64,000 nt of DNA, taken from Lachnobacterium bovis. GTDB lineage: Bacteria > Bacillota > Clostridia > Lachnospirales > Lachnospiraceae. Positions 35,464-44,264 of this stretch are shown here, piece after piece. Location: the NCBI RefSeq assembly GCF_900111325.1, contig NZ_FOGW01000012.1:1-64000 (forward strand). The letters run 5' to 3'. The notes under the pieces were generated by a model that saw only the letters and a list, made by a program, of their open reading frames with translations, was not told the origin of the DNA and did not search any database. The first letter of the stretch is position 1. Each line of letters begins with the position of its first letter. A program made the position numbers and the translations under genes.

Positions 35464-36705
35464 CTACACTCTACGTACGGCTTTGATTGGTTTGTAGTTA
35501 ACTGAACAGTATGTAATACCTTTTTTACTGTTAAGAGCACTTAATAACTGTCCGCCACCTGCATAAATTCCTACATGACCATCATAACATACGATATCAC
35601 CTGGCTGCATATCTGCAACGCTGACACCTTGTCCTACGCCTCTCATAGCACCTGAACTATGTGGTAAACTCTTACCATACTGTGCATATACACCCATAAC
35701 GAAACCAGAACAGTCACATCCATTTGAAAGACTTGTTCCGCCCCATACATAAGGATGGCCCACAAACTGACTAGCATATGATAATGCCGAACCGTTTGCT
35801 GGTGGATTTGAGTGTGATGTTGGAGCACTTGCTGCCATACCTGCACCACCTGTACGTCTATTTCTACGTGATGAACTTGCTGCCTGTCTAGCAGAACCGT
35901 TATTTGCTGCACTTACTGCTCTTTGAGCTGCAACCTGCTGATTAATTAAATCCTGTTGCTGTTTGATAGTTGAATTATATGAAGCTGCTAACTGTTTAGC
36001 CTGTGCAACTTGTTGATCATATGAACTAGACTGAGCTTTTAAAGCTGATAATTTATTAGATAATTCAGCTTGCTGAGCATCATATTCTCTCTTAGATTCT
36101 TGTAATTCAGACATATCATCCTGTAATTTTTCTGTTAAGTCTTCTACTTTCTTAACTGCCGCTTTATATCTTTCTAATAAAGTCTTATCTGTTTTATATA
36201 CTGAAGATACGTATTCAATATTACTTAACATATCAGCAAAGCTCTTTGAGTCTACAACAGCTTCCCAAAGAGAATCTGATGAACTATTCTCGTACATATA
36301 TTTAATACGTTCTTTCATTTCATTGTATTCTTTCTCTTCTTCAGCTTTAGCTTTCTCTAAATCTTTCTTTGCTTTATCAATTTCTTTATTCTTGTTAGCA
36401 ATATCATTCTTGATTCCTTCTTGTGAGCTTATAATCTGAGCCAACTCTCTTGTAGACTGATCTACCTGAGAATCTAAAGCTTGCTGCTGCTTGAATATAT
36501 TATCAAGTTTTGCATTAACTTCTTTTAAGTTCTTCTCAGCTTCCGCCTTTTTTTGTTTTGCATTAGTAGCGTGAATGTTTTGAACAAGTGTACCTTCGAA
36601 GAATCCTGTTGTTGGCGCACCAAATGCTAAACATCCAGCCATTACTACCGATATTATACCTTTTCTGTTATTCTTTACTACCTCTGTAAAATTACGCGAT
36701 TTCAT
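35464..36705 (-). CDS. Secreted NlpC/P60 peptidoglycan endopeptidase with coiled coil
   Basis: The protein is 413 residues. A signal peptide (to about residue 45, after VVMAGCLAFGAPTTGF) leads into a long coiled coil (about 50-250) of the CwlO/PcsB type, then a Ser/Ala/Asn-rich linker and a C-terminal NlpC/P60 domain. The catalytic Cys lies in CDCSGFVMG and the His in YDGHVGIYAG. It should cut stem peptides during cell division or elongation, with the coiled coil needed for FtsEX-like activation. The ATG at 36705 follows GGAGG; a TTG four codons earlier overlaps the site. Confidence 0.93.
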   Translation of the reverse strand: MKSRNFTEVVKNNRKGIISVVMAGCLAFGAPTTGFFEGTLVQNIHATNAKQKKAEAEKNLKEVNAKLDNIFKQQQALDSQVDQSTRELAQIISSQEGIKNDIANKNKEIDKAKKDLEKAKAEEEKEYNEMKERIKYMYENSSSDSLWEAVVDSKSFADMLSNIEYVSSVYKTDKTLLERYKAAVKKVEDLTEKLQDDMSELQESKREYDAQQAELSNKLSALKAQSSSYDQQVAQAKQLAASYNSTIKQQQDLINQQVAAQRAVSAANNGSARQAASSSRRNRRTGGAGMAASAPTSHSNPPANGSALSYASQFVGHPYVWGGTSLSNGCDCSGFVMGVYAQYGKSLPHSSGAMRGVGQGVSVADMQPGDIVCYDGHVGIYAGGGQLLSALNSKKGITYCSVNYKPIKAVRRV

Positions 36706-36974
36706 TTTTTCCTCCAATATTTTTTCCTTATACCTATGAGATTTTGTCTCTTAAAATTTCTTTCTTATTTTTCTCTAATACTATTGTTACACAAATGTTA
36801 AATAAAATCTACCCCTTTTTTCATTTTTTTGTAATATTTTTTGTTTTTTTTTACGATTTTCATAGAATGAACACACTTTTTTCACAGAATATTCACTAAA
36901 TTTCGACCATACTTTCTCTTTTAAGACAGATATACCTTTTTACTATATTTTACAGACTGAATTCTTCTTTAATT

Positions 36975-37020
36975 TTTAATGAATTATTATCTTAATATTT
37001 AATGAATTATTATCTTAATA
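36975..37020. repeat. Tandem 23-bp duplication
   Basis: Units 36975-36997 and 36998-37020 are identical (starting TTTAATGAATTATTA), with the start of a third copy after them. Confidence 0.9.
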
Positions 37021-37206
37021 TTTAACCGAAATATTAATAAGAAAAAATAAAAGACAAAATTACTTTTCTTTATATAAATACCCTTAAGTTGAAAAAAGGG
37101 ACAGATTATACTTAACGAGACTCTTCTACATTACTGATGCCTTGGAGTGTAGCATCACTATTTTATATATCGATGCAGACTTTATATTTCTTAATACTTT
37201 TTTTAT

Positions 37207-37247
37207 AAAAAAAATCGCAGAATTGTAATAATATACAACCTGCGATT
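37207..37247 (-). terminator. veg terminator
   Basis: AATCGCAG pairs with CTGCGATT, reinforced by TTGTA/TACAA inside, and runs on the minus strand into eight T. Confidence 0.85.
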
Positions 37248-37335
37248 ATTTATGTAACTTTACATCTAATTTACTTGCACTAATTATTAATATTTTACAA
37301 GACTATAAACAATTGTAAAAGATAACACTTATTAA

Positions 37336-37578
37336 TTAGCACAATTTCATTCGGATGTCTTTTGTAATGATATCTGTATAACTAAAGGATAATAGCTGTG
37401 GCGGATTTGTCGCCTTGCTATCTTCTACTAAAACTGTAAAAACACTTGGATATGCTTTTTGAATTACCCCTTCTTGAATATCCACTTTGTTACGCCCACG
37501 ATCAAGTACAATCATAACTCTACTGCCACATTGTTGATTCACCGATGCGCGAACTTTGTTGATATCTGCTTTCTCCAT
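37336..37578 (-). CDS. veg: Veg-family protein
   Basis: The 80-residue protein matches Veg of Bacillus (GSRVMIVLDRGRNKVDIQEGVIQKAYPSVFTVLVE..SFSYTDIITKDI). It is a small beta-rich SH3-like protein, conserved in Firmicutes, that in Bacillus stimulates biofilm genes; its direct action is unclear. It stands as a single gene with a strong promoter (37639-37667), GAGGA before the ATG and its own terminator, which suggests high expression. Confidence 0.92.
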   Translation of the reverse strand: MEKADINKVRASVNQQCGSRVMIVLDRGRNKVDIQEGVIQKAYPSVFTVLVEDSKATNPPQLLSFSYTDIITKDIRMKLC

Positions 37579-37638
37579 TTTTTATCCTCCTCTGCTTGAG
37601 CATATTAAATACATATAACACAACATCAAGTTAATTTT

Positions 37639-37667
37639 AGTATAGCAAAGTGTTAAACTTTTTGCAA
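37639..37667 (-). promoter_or_regulatory. veg promoter
   Basis: On the minus strand TTGCAA and TATACT are 17 bp apart, about 60 nt before the veg ATG. A CACAAAAA/TTTTTGTG hairpin (37731-37752) lies between this and the plsC promoter; otherwise the 37579-37894 gap shows nothing more. Confidence 0.75.
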
Positions 37668-37823
37668 TAGTTTGAAAGTAATAATTTTTGTTTTACTTTT
37701 GCATACATTTTTCCTCATAATTATAATAGCACAAAAAATGTCTCTTTTTGTGTTTTTTGTGTGATTATTTTAAGCTATAAACTTTTTACTTTTTTAAACT
37801 AGATTTTTATGCATTTCTACTTA

Positions 37824-37853
37824 TTGCATTTACGTATACAACTACGATATAAT
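37824..37853 (+). promoter_or_regulatory. plsC promoter
   Basis: TTGCAT and TATAAT are 18 bp apart, about 40 nt before the ATG. Confidence 0.65.
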
Positions 37854-37894
37854 GAATGTATAAATATTAAAATTTAATAAGAGAGGTCAATTTA

Positions 37895-38635
37895 ATGAGA
37901 ACAATATTATGTATTCTCTTTATCACCATATTTTTGATTTTTAGTTTACCAGTTATGCTAATTGAATTTATTATTGGTAAATTCAGCAAGCATCATTCGG
38001 ACATGGTCATGCTAGGTTACGTTCAATTTGGATTTAAAGTTGTACTTTTACTCTCTGGTGTCAAATTAATTGTTGAAGACGAAGACAATGTTCCTCGAGA
38101 TCAAGCGGTCCTTTACATAGGTAACCACAGAGGTTTCTTTGATATTGTCGCAACATATTCTCGTTGTCCTAATTTAACTGGATATATTTCAAAGAAAAGT
38201 ATTGAGAAGGTTCCTCTAATTTCATTTTTAATGAAACGTGTGTATTGCCTCCTAATGGATCGTACCGACATTCGTCAAAGTATGGGAGTTATTTTAAAAG
38301 CAATCGAATATGTCAAATCTGGCATTTCTATTTGTATTTTTCCTGAAGGAACACGCATAAAAACATCTAGTAGAACACAAACTCTTCCTTTTAAAGAGGG
38401 TAGTTTTAAGATTGCTCAAAAATCAAAATGTCCAATTGTTCCAATGGCAATCACTGGAACCGAAGATGTTCTAGAAAATCATTTTCCTTGGATTAAACGT
38501 GCTAAAGTTGTTGTTCGATATGGTAAACCGTTTTATATTTCTGACTTAGAAAAAGAACAACAAAAAAAAGTTGGCGTATATACTCGCGCTATAATCGAAG
38601 ATATGCTTATTGATATTGAGAAGAAACATTATTAA
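37895..38635 (+). CDS. plsC: 1-acyl-sn-glycerol-3-phosphate acyltransferase
   Basis: This 246-residue membrane-bound enzyme makes phosphatidic acid by adding the second acyl chain. The N-terminal hydrophobic helix is residues 1-25. Acyltransferase motifs are IGNHRGFFD (the HX4D catalytic pair) and FPEGTR for phosphate binding, then VPMAITGTED. AGAGAGG precedes the ATG. It has its own promoter and a shared convergent terminator and so forms a single-gene transcript. Confidence 0.92.
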   Translation: MRTILCILFITIFLIFSLPVMLIEFIIGKFSKHHSDMVMLGYVQFGFKVVLLLSGVKLIVEDEDNVPRDQAVLYIGNHRGFFDIVATYSRCPNLTGYISKKSIEKVPLISFLMKRVYCLLMDRTDIRQSMGVILKAIEYVKSGISICIFPEGTRIKTSSRTQTLPFKEGSFKIAQKSKCPIVPMAITGTEDVLENHFPWIKRAKVVVRYGKPFYISDLEKEQQKKVGVYTRAIIEDMLIDIEKKHY

Positions 38636-38645
38636 TTATTATAAT

Positions 38646-38705
38646 AAAAGCTTTTATTTGCAAGGTATTCAATGTACGAACCCTCGTAAATAAAAGCTTT
38701 TTTTT
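38646..38705. terminator. Bidirectional terminator between plsC and malG
   Basis: A perfect 14-bp stem (38646-38659 with 38688-38701) with A- and T-tracts on both sides and a 28-nt loop. Confidence 0.85.
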
Positions 38706-38716
38706 AATGTTTAACG

Positions 38717-39559
38717 CTATCCTTTAACCGCACCTGACATTCCATCAACATAAAATCTTTGCATTATCAAGAATAATATAGCAATAGGAATTGAAACAAG
38801 TACAGCACCTGCTGCCCATGATGTATACCATTTTTGTATAAACTCTCTTTCTAGCATATTGTACAATCCAACTGAAACTGTCCAATACTCATCCTTTGCA
38901 CCAACGATAACTTTTACAAAAATAAAATCAAGCCATGGTCCTAAAAATGAAGTTAATATTGTATAAACAATAATTGGTTTTGATAAAGGACAAATTATTT
39001 TATAAAACACCTGGAATTGAGTACATCCATCTAATATTGCAGCTTCTGTAAGCGATTTTGGTACTGTATCAAAAAAACCTTTTGCAATATAAAATCCTGC
39101 TCCTGCTCCTGCTGAATATACAAGCACTAAAGCTACTCTTATTAGCCCACCTTCAGTCAATCCTGCAAGTTTTAATATAAAGTAAACCGCAACCATTGAC
39201 ATGAAAGCAGGAAATAATCCAAGTATCATTGCCAAATTCATAAAAGGTTTTCTCATTTTAAATCTTAAACGAGACATACAATAGGAAGTACATAATACAA
39301 ATGTAGTCGCAATGATACATGAAAAAATCGAAATTATTAATGTATTAACAAACATTCTTGGGAAATTAATTACCTGTGTATCAGTAAATAATCTCGTATA
39401 ATTATCAAATGTTAATTCCTTTGGGAAGAAATAATTAATATTAACACCTGACTCTTTTCTAAAACTTGTCATAACAACCCAAAAAATTGGGAATAACCAT
39501 ATAACTGCTAATATTGCTAAAATAACATGAATAATAATGTTTTTTACTTTTCTTTTCAT
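38717..39559 (-). CDS. malG: Maltodextrin ABC transporter permease MalG
   Basis: This 280-residue inner-membrane permease has six membrane segments and the EAA loop (LTEAAILDGCTQFQVFYKI) that docks to the ATPase. The C-terminus ends QRFYVDGMSGAVKG, usual for MalG. Its ATG lies one base inside the malF stop region, so the two are coupled. The transporter ATPase (MsmK/MalK type) is not in this window and is presumably shared from elsewhere. Confidence 0.93.
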   Translation of the reverse strand: MKRKVKNIIIHVILAILAVIWLFPIFWVVMTSFRKESGVNINYFFPKELTFDNYTRLFTDTQVINFPRMFVNTLIISIFSCIIATTFVLCTSYCMSRLRFKMRKPFMNLAMILGLFPAFMSMVAVYFILKLAGLTEGGLIRVALVLVYSAGAGAGFYIAKGFFDTVPKSLTEAAILDGCTQFQVFYKIICPLSKPIIVYTILTSFLGPWLDFIFVKVIVGAKDEYWTVSVGLYNMLEREFIQKWYTSWAAGAVLVSIPIAILFLIMQRFYVDGMSGAVKG

Positions 39560-40929
39560 TATTGGAATCCCTCCTCATCCTTATACGATGCAGTATTTCT
39601 ATAAGTCACAAGTGCAACTATTGATAAGATAATGAAAGTTAAGATACCAATTACAGCACCTAAATTATAGTACTTATAATCAATTGTCAATTTATACAAC
39701 CATGTTACTAGCAAGTCAGTTTTACCTGCAGTTTTACCAACTTCAACAGGTGCTCCACCACTTAAAAGATAAATAACATTAAAATTATTTATATTACCTG
39801 TAAACTGAGTTATTAGATAAGGTCCCATAATAAACATTATATAAGGTAAAGTTATCTTAAAATAAATTTGAATTGGATTTGCTCCATCAATTTTTGCAGC
39901 TTCATATAATTCTGCTGGAACATTTTGTAAAATACCCGTAACCTGTAACATAGTATATGGAATACCAACCCAACAGTTTACTAAGATTACTGTAACTCTT
40001 GCCCATGTTGCATTTGTCCAAAATGGTAAAGCTGTTTTTATTAAACCAGCATTTAATAAAAGAGTATTAATTGCTCCATCTCTCTGTAATAAAGTTCTCA
40101 TAACTAGTAATGATACAAATTGTGGTATTGCGATAGATATTACAAAACAAAATCTCCAAAATGCTTTACCTTTTGTTTCTTTTCTATTAATTACAATTGC
40201 TAAAATCATTCCTAAGAAAAAATTTAGAAATGTAGCAAAGAATGCCCAAATTAATGTCCATCCTAAAACTGGCCAGAATGTTTGTCCAATTTTTCCGCCA
40301 AGTCCTAGTACTGTTTTAAAATTTTTTAAACCAACCCAATCAAATAAAATTAGATGGTCTCCAATATCCGAATAATTTGTAAACGCCATTGCAATCATGA
40401 ATAACAATGGTAAGATAGTAAAAATTAATATACCAGAAAATGGTAAAAACATTAATAACTTATGTAAGTTACTATCAAATAAATCTTCTACATCTTCTTT
40501 AAAACTTTTAATTTTCCAGTTCTTTTCCTTATAATACTGTACTTTATACGCACTTTTTAAACTATCACATAAAAAATAAATAAAAACTAGTGTTACTGCA
40601 ATTGTTACCACACCATAAAGCAATAGCAAAACAGAGTTATCGCCCTGTACATATTCATATACTTGCTTTTGTTCATTCCATACTTCAGCTGCTTTCCTTG
40701 TTCCAAGTGTTGGAAGCATCTTTAAGTAATAAAATCCGTTTTTGATCATAAACATTATGTAACCTATTTCTATTGCAAAATAAATCAAGCTCTTTTCAAA
40801 CTGTCCATTTTTGAAGTTACCTAGTCCCATGATTATTCCAGACAATTTAGTGAAAAGGTCTCCTTTAGTTATTGCATTTTTCACAGTAAAAGGTGTGGCA
40901 AAATCTGATTTCTGTTTAGCTACTTTCAT
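39559..40929 (-). CDS. malF: Maltodextrin ABC transporter permease MalF
   Basis: The protein is 456 residues. An N-terminal extension with GLGNFKNGQFEKSLIYF and extra membrane segments is typical of Gram-positive MalF. The transport core has six segments and the EAA loop LYEAAKIDGANPIQIYFKITLP. It forms the channel with MalG and receives sugars from MalE. AGGAGG precedes the ATG. Two hairpins lie in the malE-malF gap (see 40943-41024), which may set the ratio of MalE to MalF. Confidence 0.93.
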   Translation of the reverse strand: MKVAKQKSDFATPFTVKNAITKGDLFTKLSGIIMGLGNFKNGQFEKSLIYFAIEIGYIMFMIKNGFYYLKMLPTLGTRKAAEVWNEQKQVYEYVQGDNSVLLLLYGVVTIAVTLVFIYFLCDSLKSAYKVQYYKEKNWKIKSFKEDVEDLFDSNLHKLLMFLPFSGILIFTILPLLFMIAMAFTNYSDIGDHLILFDWVGLKNFKTVLGLGGKIGQTFWPVLGWTLIWAFFATFLNFFLGMILAIVINRKETKGKAFWRFCFVISIAIPQFVSLLVMRTLLQRDGAINTLLLNAGLIKTALPFWTNATWARVTVILVNCWVGIPYTMLQVTGILQNVPAELYEAAKIDGANPIQIYFKITLPYIMFIMGPYLITQFTGNINNFNVIYLLSGGAPVEVGKTAGKTDLLVTWLYKLTIDYKYYNLGAVIGILTFIILSIVALVTYRNTASYKDEEGFQ

Positions 40930-40942
40930 CCTGAATCCTCCT

Positions 40943-41024
40943 GATTAAGAATCCCTCTTAATCCATAATTATATTAACTTTTTTTGTGACAGGAGCAAAA
41001 CCATTATTTACTCCCGCCACAAAA
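40943..41024 (-). promoter_or_regulatory. Two hairpins in the malE-malF intercistronic gap
   Basis: TTTTGTG..GGAG (40982-40995) pairs with CTCC..CACAAAA (41011-41024). A second 8-bp stem GATTAAGA/TCTTAATC (40943-40963) lies right before the malF ribosome binding site. Neither has a good T-tract on the minus strand. The place matches that of mRNA-stabilising structures downstream of malE in other bacteria. Confidence 0.55.
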
Positions 41025-41089
41025 TATTGTTAGTATTTATTTAATGTTAGTATCCGTTCTATTTCATTGTAAAATTGTATTACTAATTA

Positions 41090-42334
41090 TTATTTAACAA
41101 CTGAACCATTAATTTGTTTATTAAATTCTGCTGTTTTTTCTTTGTAGTTACCATCTGTAATTTCTTTGTTAAGAATAGCTTTACCAAATGGTGTTGCTGC
41201 ATCCCAATATCCCTGTAAACCAAATAATGGTTGAACTACTGTAGATTTTTCACCTACTTGAACTAAAGCTGAAACTGCAGAATTGCCCAAAATCTCTTTA
41301 TCTGTTGTTAAATTTTTATTAACTGGTGCTTGTTTTCTTGTTTCAAAGTGTGCTTTCTGTGATTTTTCGCTTCCTAAATATTTAGCAAGTGCTACAGCAA
41401 CTTCCTGATTTTTACATTTAGGGTTTACACCAATTGCTTTAGAACCAAGGAAGCCTTTCATCTGTTTTTCCTGTCCATCAATATTAATTGTTGGTAGAAC
41501 TGCTGTGCCTACATTTTCTTCTCCACCTAAAGCTTCAGCTACTTTATCATAGTTCCAGTTACCATCAAAAATAGCACTAACTCCGTTCTTTAATCCTGTT
41601 ACAGAATCACCATCATCACCTACTACTACAAAATTAGGATTTTTCACTAATTCAACTAATTTCTTTGTAACCGGTGCTGCTTTTTCTTCTGAAAAATCAA
41701 TTTTATCTTTCTTTGTTGCTCCATCTTTTCCGTAGAATGTACATCCGTTTGCTGTGTACATTGCTGAAATATACCATCCATTTGTAAGTGGGAATGATAC
41801 CTTACCTTTTTCTAGCATTTTATCTAAACTCTTAACATCTTCTTCAGAGAATTTTCTCTTATCATAATACATAAAGAATGCATTTGGTGTATATGGAATA
41901 CCATAATAATGTCCTTCATATTTTACTGAGTTTGCAATATTTTCATCATTAGATTCTTTTACATATTTTTCTGTTTCTCCACCAAGTTTAGCAAGACCAC
42001 CTGCTTTAACAAGATCAACTAATTGGTCATTTGCAAACATATAAACATCTGCTGCAGATGATACATCTTTTGTTACAACCTGTTTTGCATCACCTTCTGA
42101 TGTTTTTTGATATTTGAATTTAATGTTCCACTCTTTGTGTTCTTTTGCAAAATTCTTACACTGTGTCTGTAACCATTCTCCATTATCTTTTGACTGATCC
42201 TCAGCAGGTCCCATAACTGTTAATGTTATAGTGTCTTTTCCATCTGCCTTTTTTTCTTCAGTTGTTCCACATCCTGCAAACATTGTTGTTGCCATTGTTC
42301 CTGCAAGTACTAATGGTAATACTTTTCTTTTCAT
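41090..42334 (-). CDS. malE: Maltodextrin-binding lipoprotein MalE
   Basis: This 414-residue extracellular binding protein has a lipoprotein signal with lipobox FAGC (Cys22), so it is tethered outside the membrane. Cluster 1 solute-binding features are TLTVMGPAEDQSKDNGEWLQ, the GHYYGIPYTPNAFFMYYDK segment and AIFDGNWNYDKV. It delivers maltose or maltodextrins to MalFG. AGGAGAGG precedes the ATG. The preceding malQ gene ends 81 bp upstream with only a weak AATGC/GCATT hairpin between them. Confidence 0.93.
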   Translation of the reverse strand: MKRKVLPLVLAGTMATTMFAGCGTTEEKKADGKDTITLTVMGPAEDQSKDNGEWLQTQCKNFAKEHKEWNIKFKYQKTSEGDAKQVVTKDVSSAADVYMFANDQLVDLVKAGGLAKLGGETEKYVKESNDENIANSVKYEGHYYGIPYTPNAFFMYYDKRKFSEEDVKSLDKMLEKGKVSFPLTNGWYISAMYTANGCTFYGKDGATKKDKIDFSEEKAAPVTKKLVELVKNPNFVVVGDDGDSVTGLKNGVSAIFDGNWNYDKVAEALGGEENVGTAVLPTINIDGQEKQMKGFLGSKAIGVNPKCKNQEVAVALAKYLGSEKSQKAHFETRKQAPVNKNLTTDKEILGNSAVSALVQVGEKSTVVQPLFGLQGYWDAATPFGKAILNKEITDGNYKEKTAEFNKQINGSVVK

Positions 42335-42415
42335 AGTTTTCCTCTCCTTTTTTAACCTTAATATTAATTACTATATATATAAAATGCGTTTAGCATTCTA
42401 CATACTCTTTCAAAA

Positions 42416-43897
42416 TTACCTTCTATATGTTGCTGCAAGATTTCGAATCCATGAGCGTCTGTCCTCACTTAACCGATCACTATTTAAACGCCATCTCCAG
42501 TTATAACCAACGGTTGATGGAGAATTCATTCTTGCTTCATTTCCAAGTCCTAAAATGTCTTGCATTTGAATTATTGCTACTACGCCTATACTTTGGTATG
42601 CAGCTCTAATTATTCCTTCTGGAATCTGCTTCCTATCAGAAATATTTAAATATTCATATAAATACGCTAATTCAAATTCTGTTTTTTCTCTAAAAAAACC
42701 AACTAATGTGTCATTATCATGCGTTCCCGCATAAACAACTATGTCTGTATTATCGTAGTTATGTGGTAAATATTCGTTAGATGTATCACCATCAAATGCA
42801 AACATCAACACTTTAGTACCTAACCAACCTGATTTTTTCAATAATTTGTTAACACCTGGTATTAAGGTCTTCCCGCAATATGTATCAGCTATAATTGGTG
42901 TTTTCCCCCTCACTTCATTGATAGCATTTACAAATTTTCTTCCCGGTCCCTTAAACCATTTTGTTTTTTTAAAATCAATTGTTCCTTCTAATACAGCATA
43001 ATCTTTTATAATTCCTGAAAAATGATTAAACTTAATTATATCAACTTTCTCAGTCGCCCATTTAACTCTTGCTTTCCACCAGTTGAATTCTTCCTCTTCA
43101 TGTACATCCCAATTATAAAGAGGCATTCCCCAAATTTGGCCCTTACTTGAGTATTTATCAGGCAACGCGGCCGATACATATTTAACTTTTCCATCATCAT
43201 CGATTCTAAATCTATTAGGATTACACCATACATCACAACTATCTAACGCCACATAATATGGTATATCACATATAATTTTGATTCCCCTACTATTAGCATA
43301 TTCTTTTAAGTTTTTCCACTGTTTCCAAAATTCATACTGACAAAACTTTGCAAAATTTATTTGTGAAAAATACTTTTTCTTTTGTTCCTCAAGCACCGCT
43401 TCATCAAAGTATTTTATATCTTCATTCCACTTTGTCCACGGTTTATAATCATTAACTTGCTTTAACGTTACAAAAACTGAATATGTTTCTAACCACCAAC
43501 TATTACTATTATCAAATTCCCTATAATCGTCATCATTGATATCAAATCGTTCAAAAGCTTTATATAGTATCTTATTTCTATTTTCAAAAATAGCTTCATA
43601 ATCTACTCTTGAATACTCTGTTCCCCAGTTATATTCTCTTATTTCTTCACTTTCTAACAATTTATCTTCAACCAATAAATCGAGATCTATAAGATAATGA
43701 TTACCAGCAAATGCAGAAATGGTTTGATATGGACTGTCTCCATATATCGTTGGTCCAATAGGAAGTATTTGCCAATACTTTTGCTTTATATCTACTAATA
43801 AATCTACAAAAGCATATGCTTCCCTGCCTAACGTTCCAATTCCATATGATGATGGTAAGCTAGATATTGGGAGCAAAATCCCTGCTCCACGAATCAT
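42416..43897 (-). CDS. malQ: 4-alpha-glucanotransferase (amylomaltase, GH77)
   Basis: The 493-residue cytosolic enzyme moves glucan chains between maltodextrins and frees glucose. It opens RGAGILLPISSLPSSYGIG, as GH77 proteins do, and shows RIDDDGKV, DIIKFNHFSG (a variant of the usual DHFRG segment), KTPIIADTYCG and GTHDNDTLVGF with acidic catalytic residues. The usual nucleophile motif RIDH is not plain: the segment reads KVDIIKFNHFSGI, so the catalytic Asp call should be checked by alignment. AGGAG precedes the ATG. It leads the maltose operon. Confidence 0.9.
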   Translation of the reverse strand: MIRGAGILLPISSLPSSYGIGTLGREAYAFVDLLVDIKQKYWQILPIGPTIYGDSPYQTISAFAGNHYLIDLDLLVEDKLLESEEIREYNWGTEYSRVDYEAIFENRNKILYKAFERFDINDDDYREFDNSNSWWLETYSVFVTLKQVNDYKPWTKWNEDIKYFDEAVLEEQKKKYFSQINFAKFCQYEFWKQWKNLKEYANSRGIKIICDIPYYVALDSCDVWCNPNRFRIDDDGKVKYVSAALPDKYSSKGQIWGMPLYNWDVHEEEEFNWWKARVKWATEKVDIIKFNHFSGIIKDYAVLEGTIDFKKTKWFKGPGRKFVNAINEVRGKTPIIADTYCGKTLIPGVNKLLKKSGWLGTKVLMFAFDGDTSNEYLPHNYDNTDIVVYAGTHDNDTLVGFFREKTEFELAYLYEYLNISDRKQIPEGIIRAAYQSIGVVAIIQMQDILGLGNEARMNSPSTVGYNWRWRLNSDRLSEDRRSWIRNLAATYRR

Positions 43898-43947
43898 CTT
43901 CTTTCAACTCCTTCGCTTTTTGATATAGTATTTATACTCTTGTGTAT

Positions 43948-43993
43948 TTTTTTATGTATTCTTGTATATATTTTTTATGTATTCTTGTATATA
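43948..43993. repeat. Tandem 23-bp duplication upstream of malQ
   Basis: Units 43948-43970 and 43971-43993 are identical and contain ATGTATTCTTGTATATA; a degenerate third unit (CTCTTGTGTAT) precedes them. They may be protein-binding repeats in the malQ promoter. Confidence 0.85.
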
Positions 43994-44197
43994 CCTTTTA
44001 AATACATAATTTTTATGTTAAATATCTTTCGTTTTTTTTCGTTTCTAAGTATATTTTAGTTTTTCTACCCTTATTTTGTCAACTTTTCCAATACAATTAT
44101 TTTAATTTTGTGTAAATTTATCCTTTTTTGTATATTTTTTTAGTAAAAATCACAACGTAATTGACTGTTTTTTTCGAAAAAAAAGAATCTTTTTCAA

Positions 44198-44226
44198 TTG
44201 ATAAGTTATACATAATCACCTATAAT
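44198..44226 (+). promoter_or_regulatory. Promoter of the LacI-type regulator
   Basis: TTGATA and TATAAT are separated by 17 bp, 38 nt before the ATG. The CG-centred palindrome at 44168-44183 lies just upstream. Confidence 0.7.
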
Positions 44227-44264
44227 ATAAGTATGGATATTAAAAACTTTTTAGGAGAATACAA

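Larger units (their letters stand above)
36706..37335. other. 630-bp intergenic region between nlpC and veg
   Basis: The region is very AT-rich. It holds a perfect 23-bp tandem duplication (36975-37020), a TGATGC/GCATCA hairpin near 37135-37160 and the veg terminator (37207-37247). A pyrimidine-rich stretch before the NlpC/P60 gene probably contains its promoter. No gene or known riboswitch was recognised. Confidence 0.6.
43898..44264. other. 367-bp divergent control region of the maltose locus
   Basis: The region separates malQ (-) from the LacI-type regulator (+). It contains the 23-bp tandem duplication (43948-43993), several ACGAAA/TTTCGT-like words (44030-44045), a palindrome TTTTTTTCGAAAAAAA (44168-44183) with a CG centre as LacI-family operators have, and the regulator's promoter (44198-44226). 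Confidence 0.6.
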
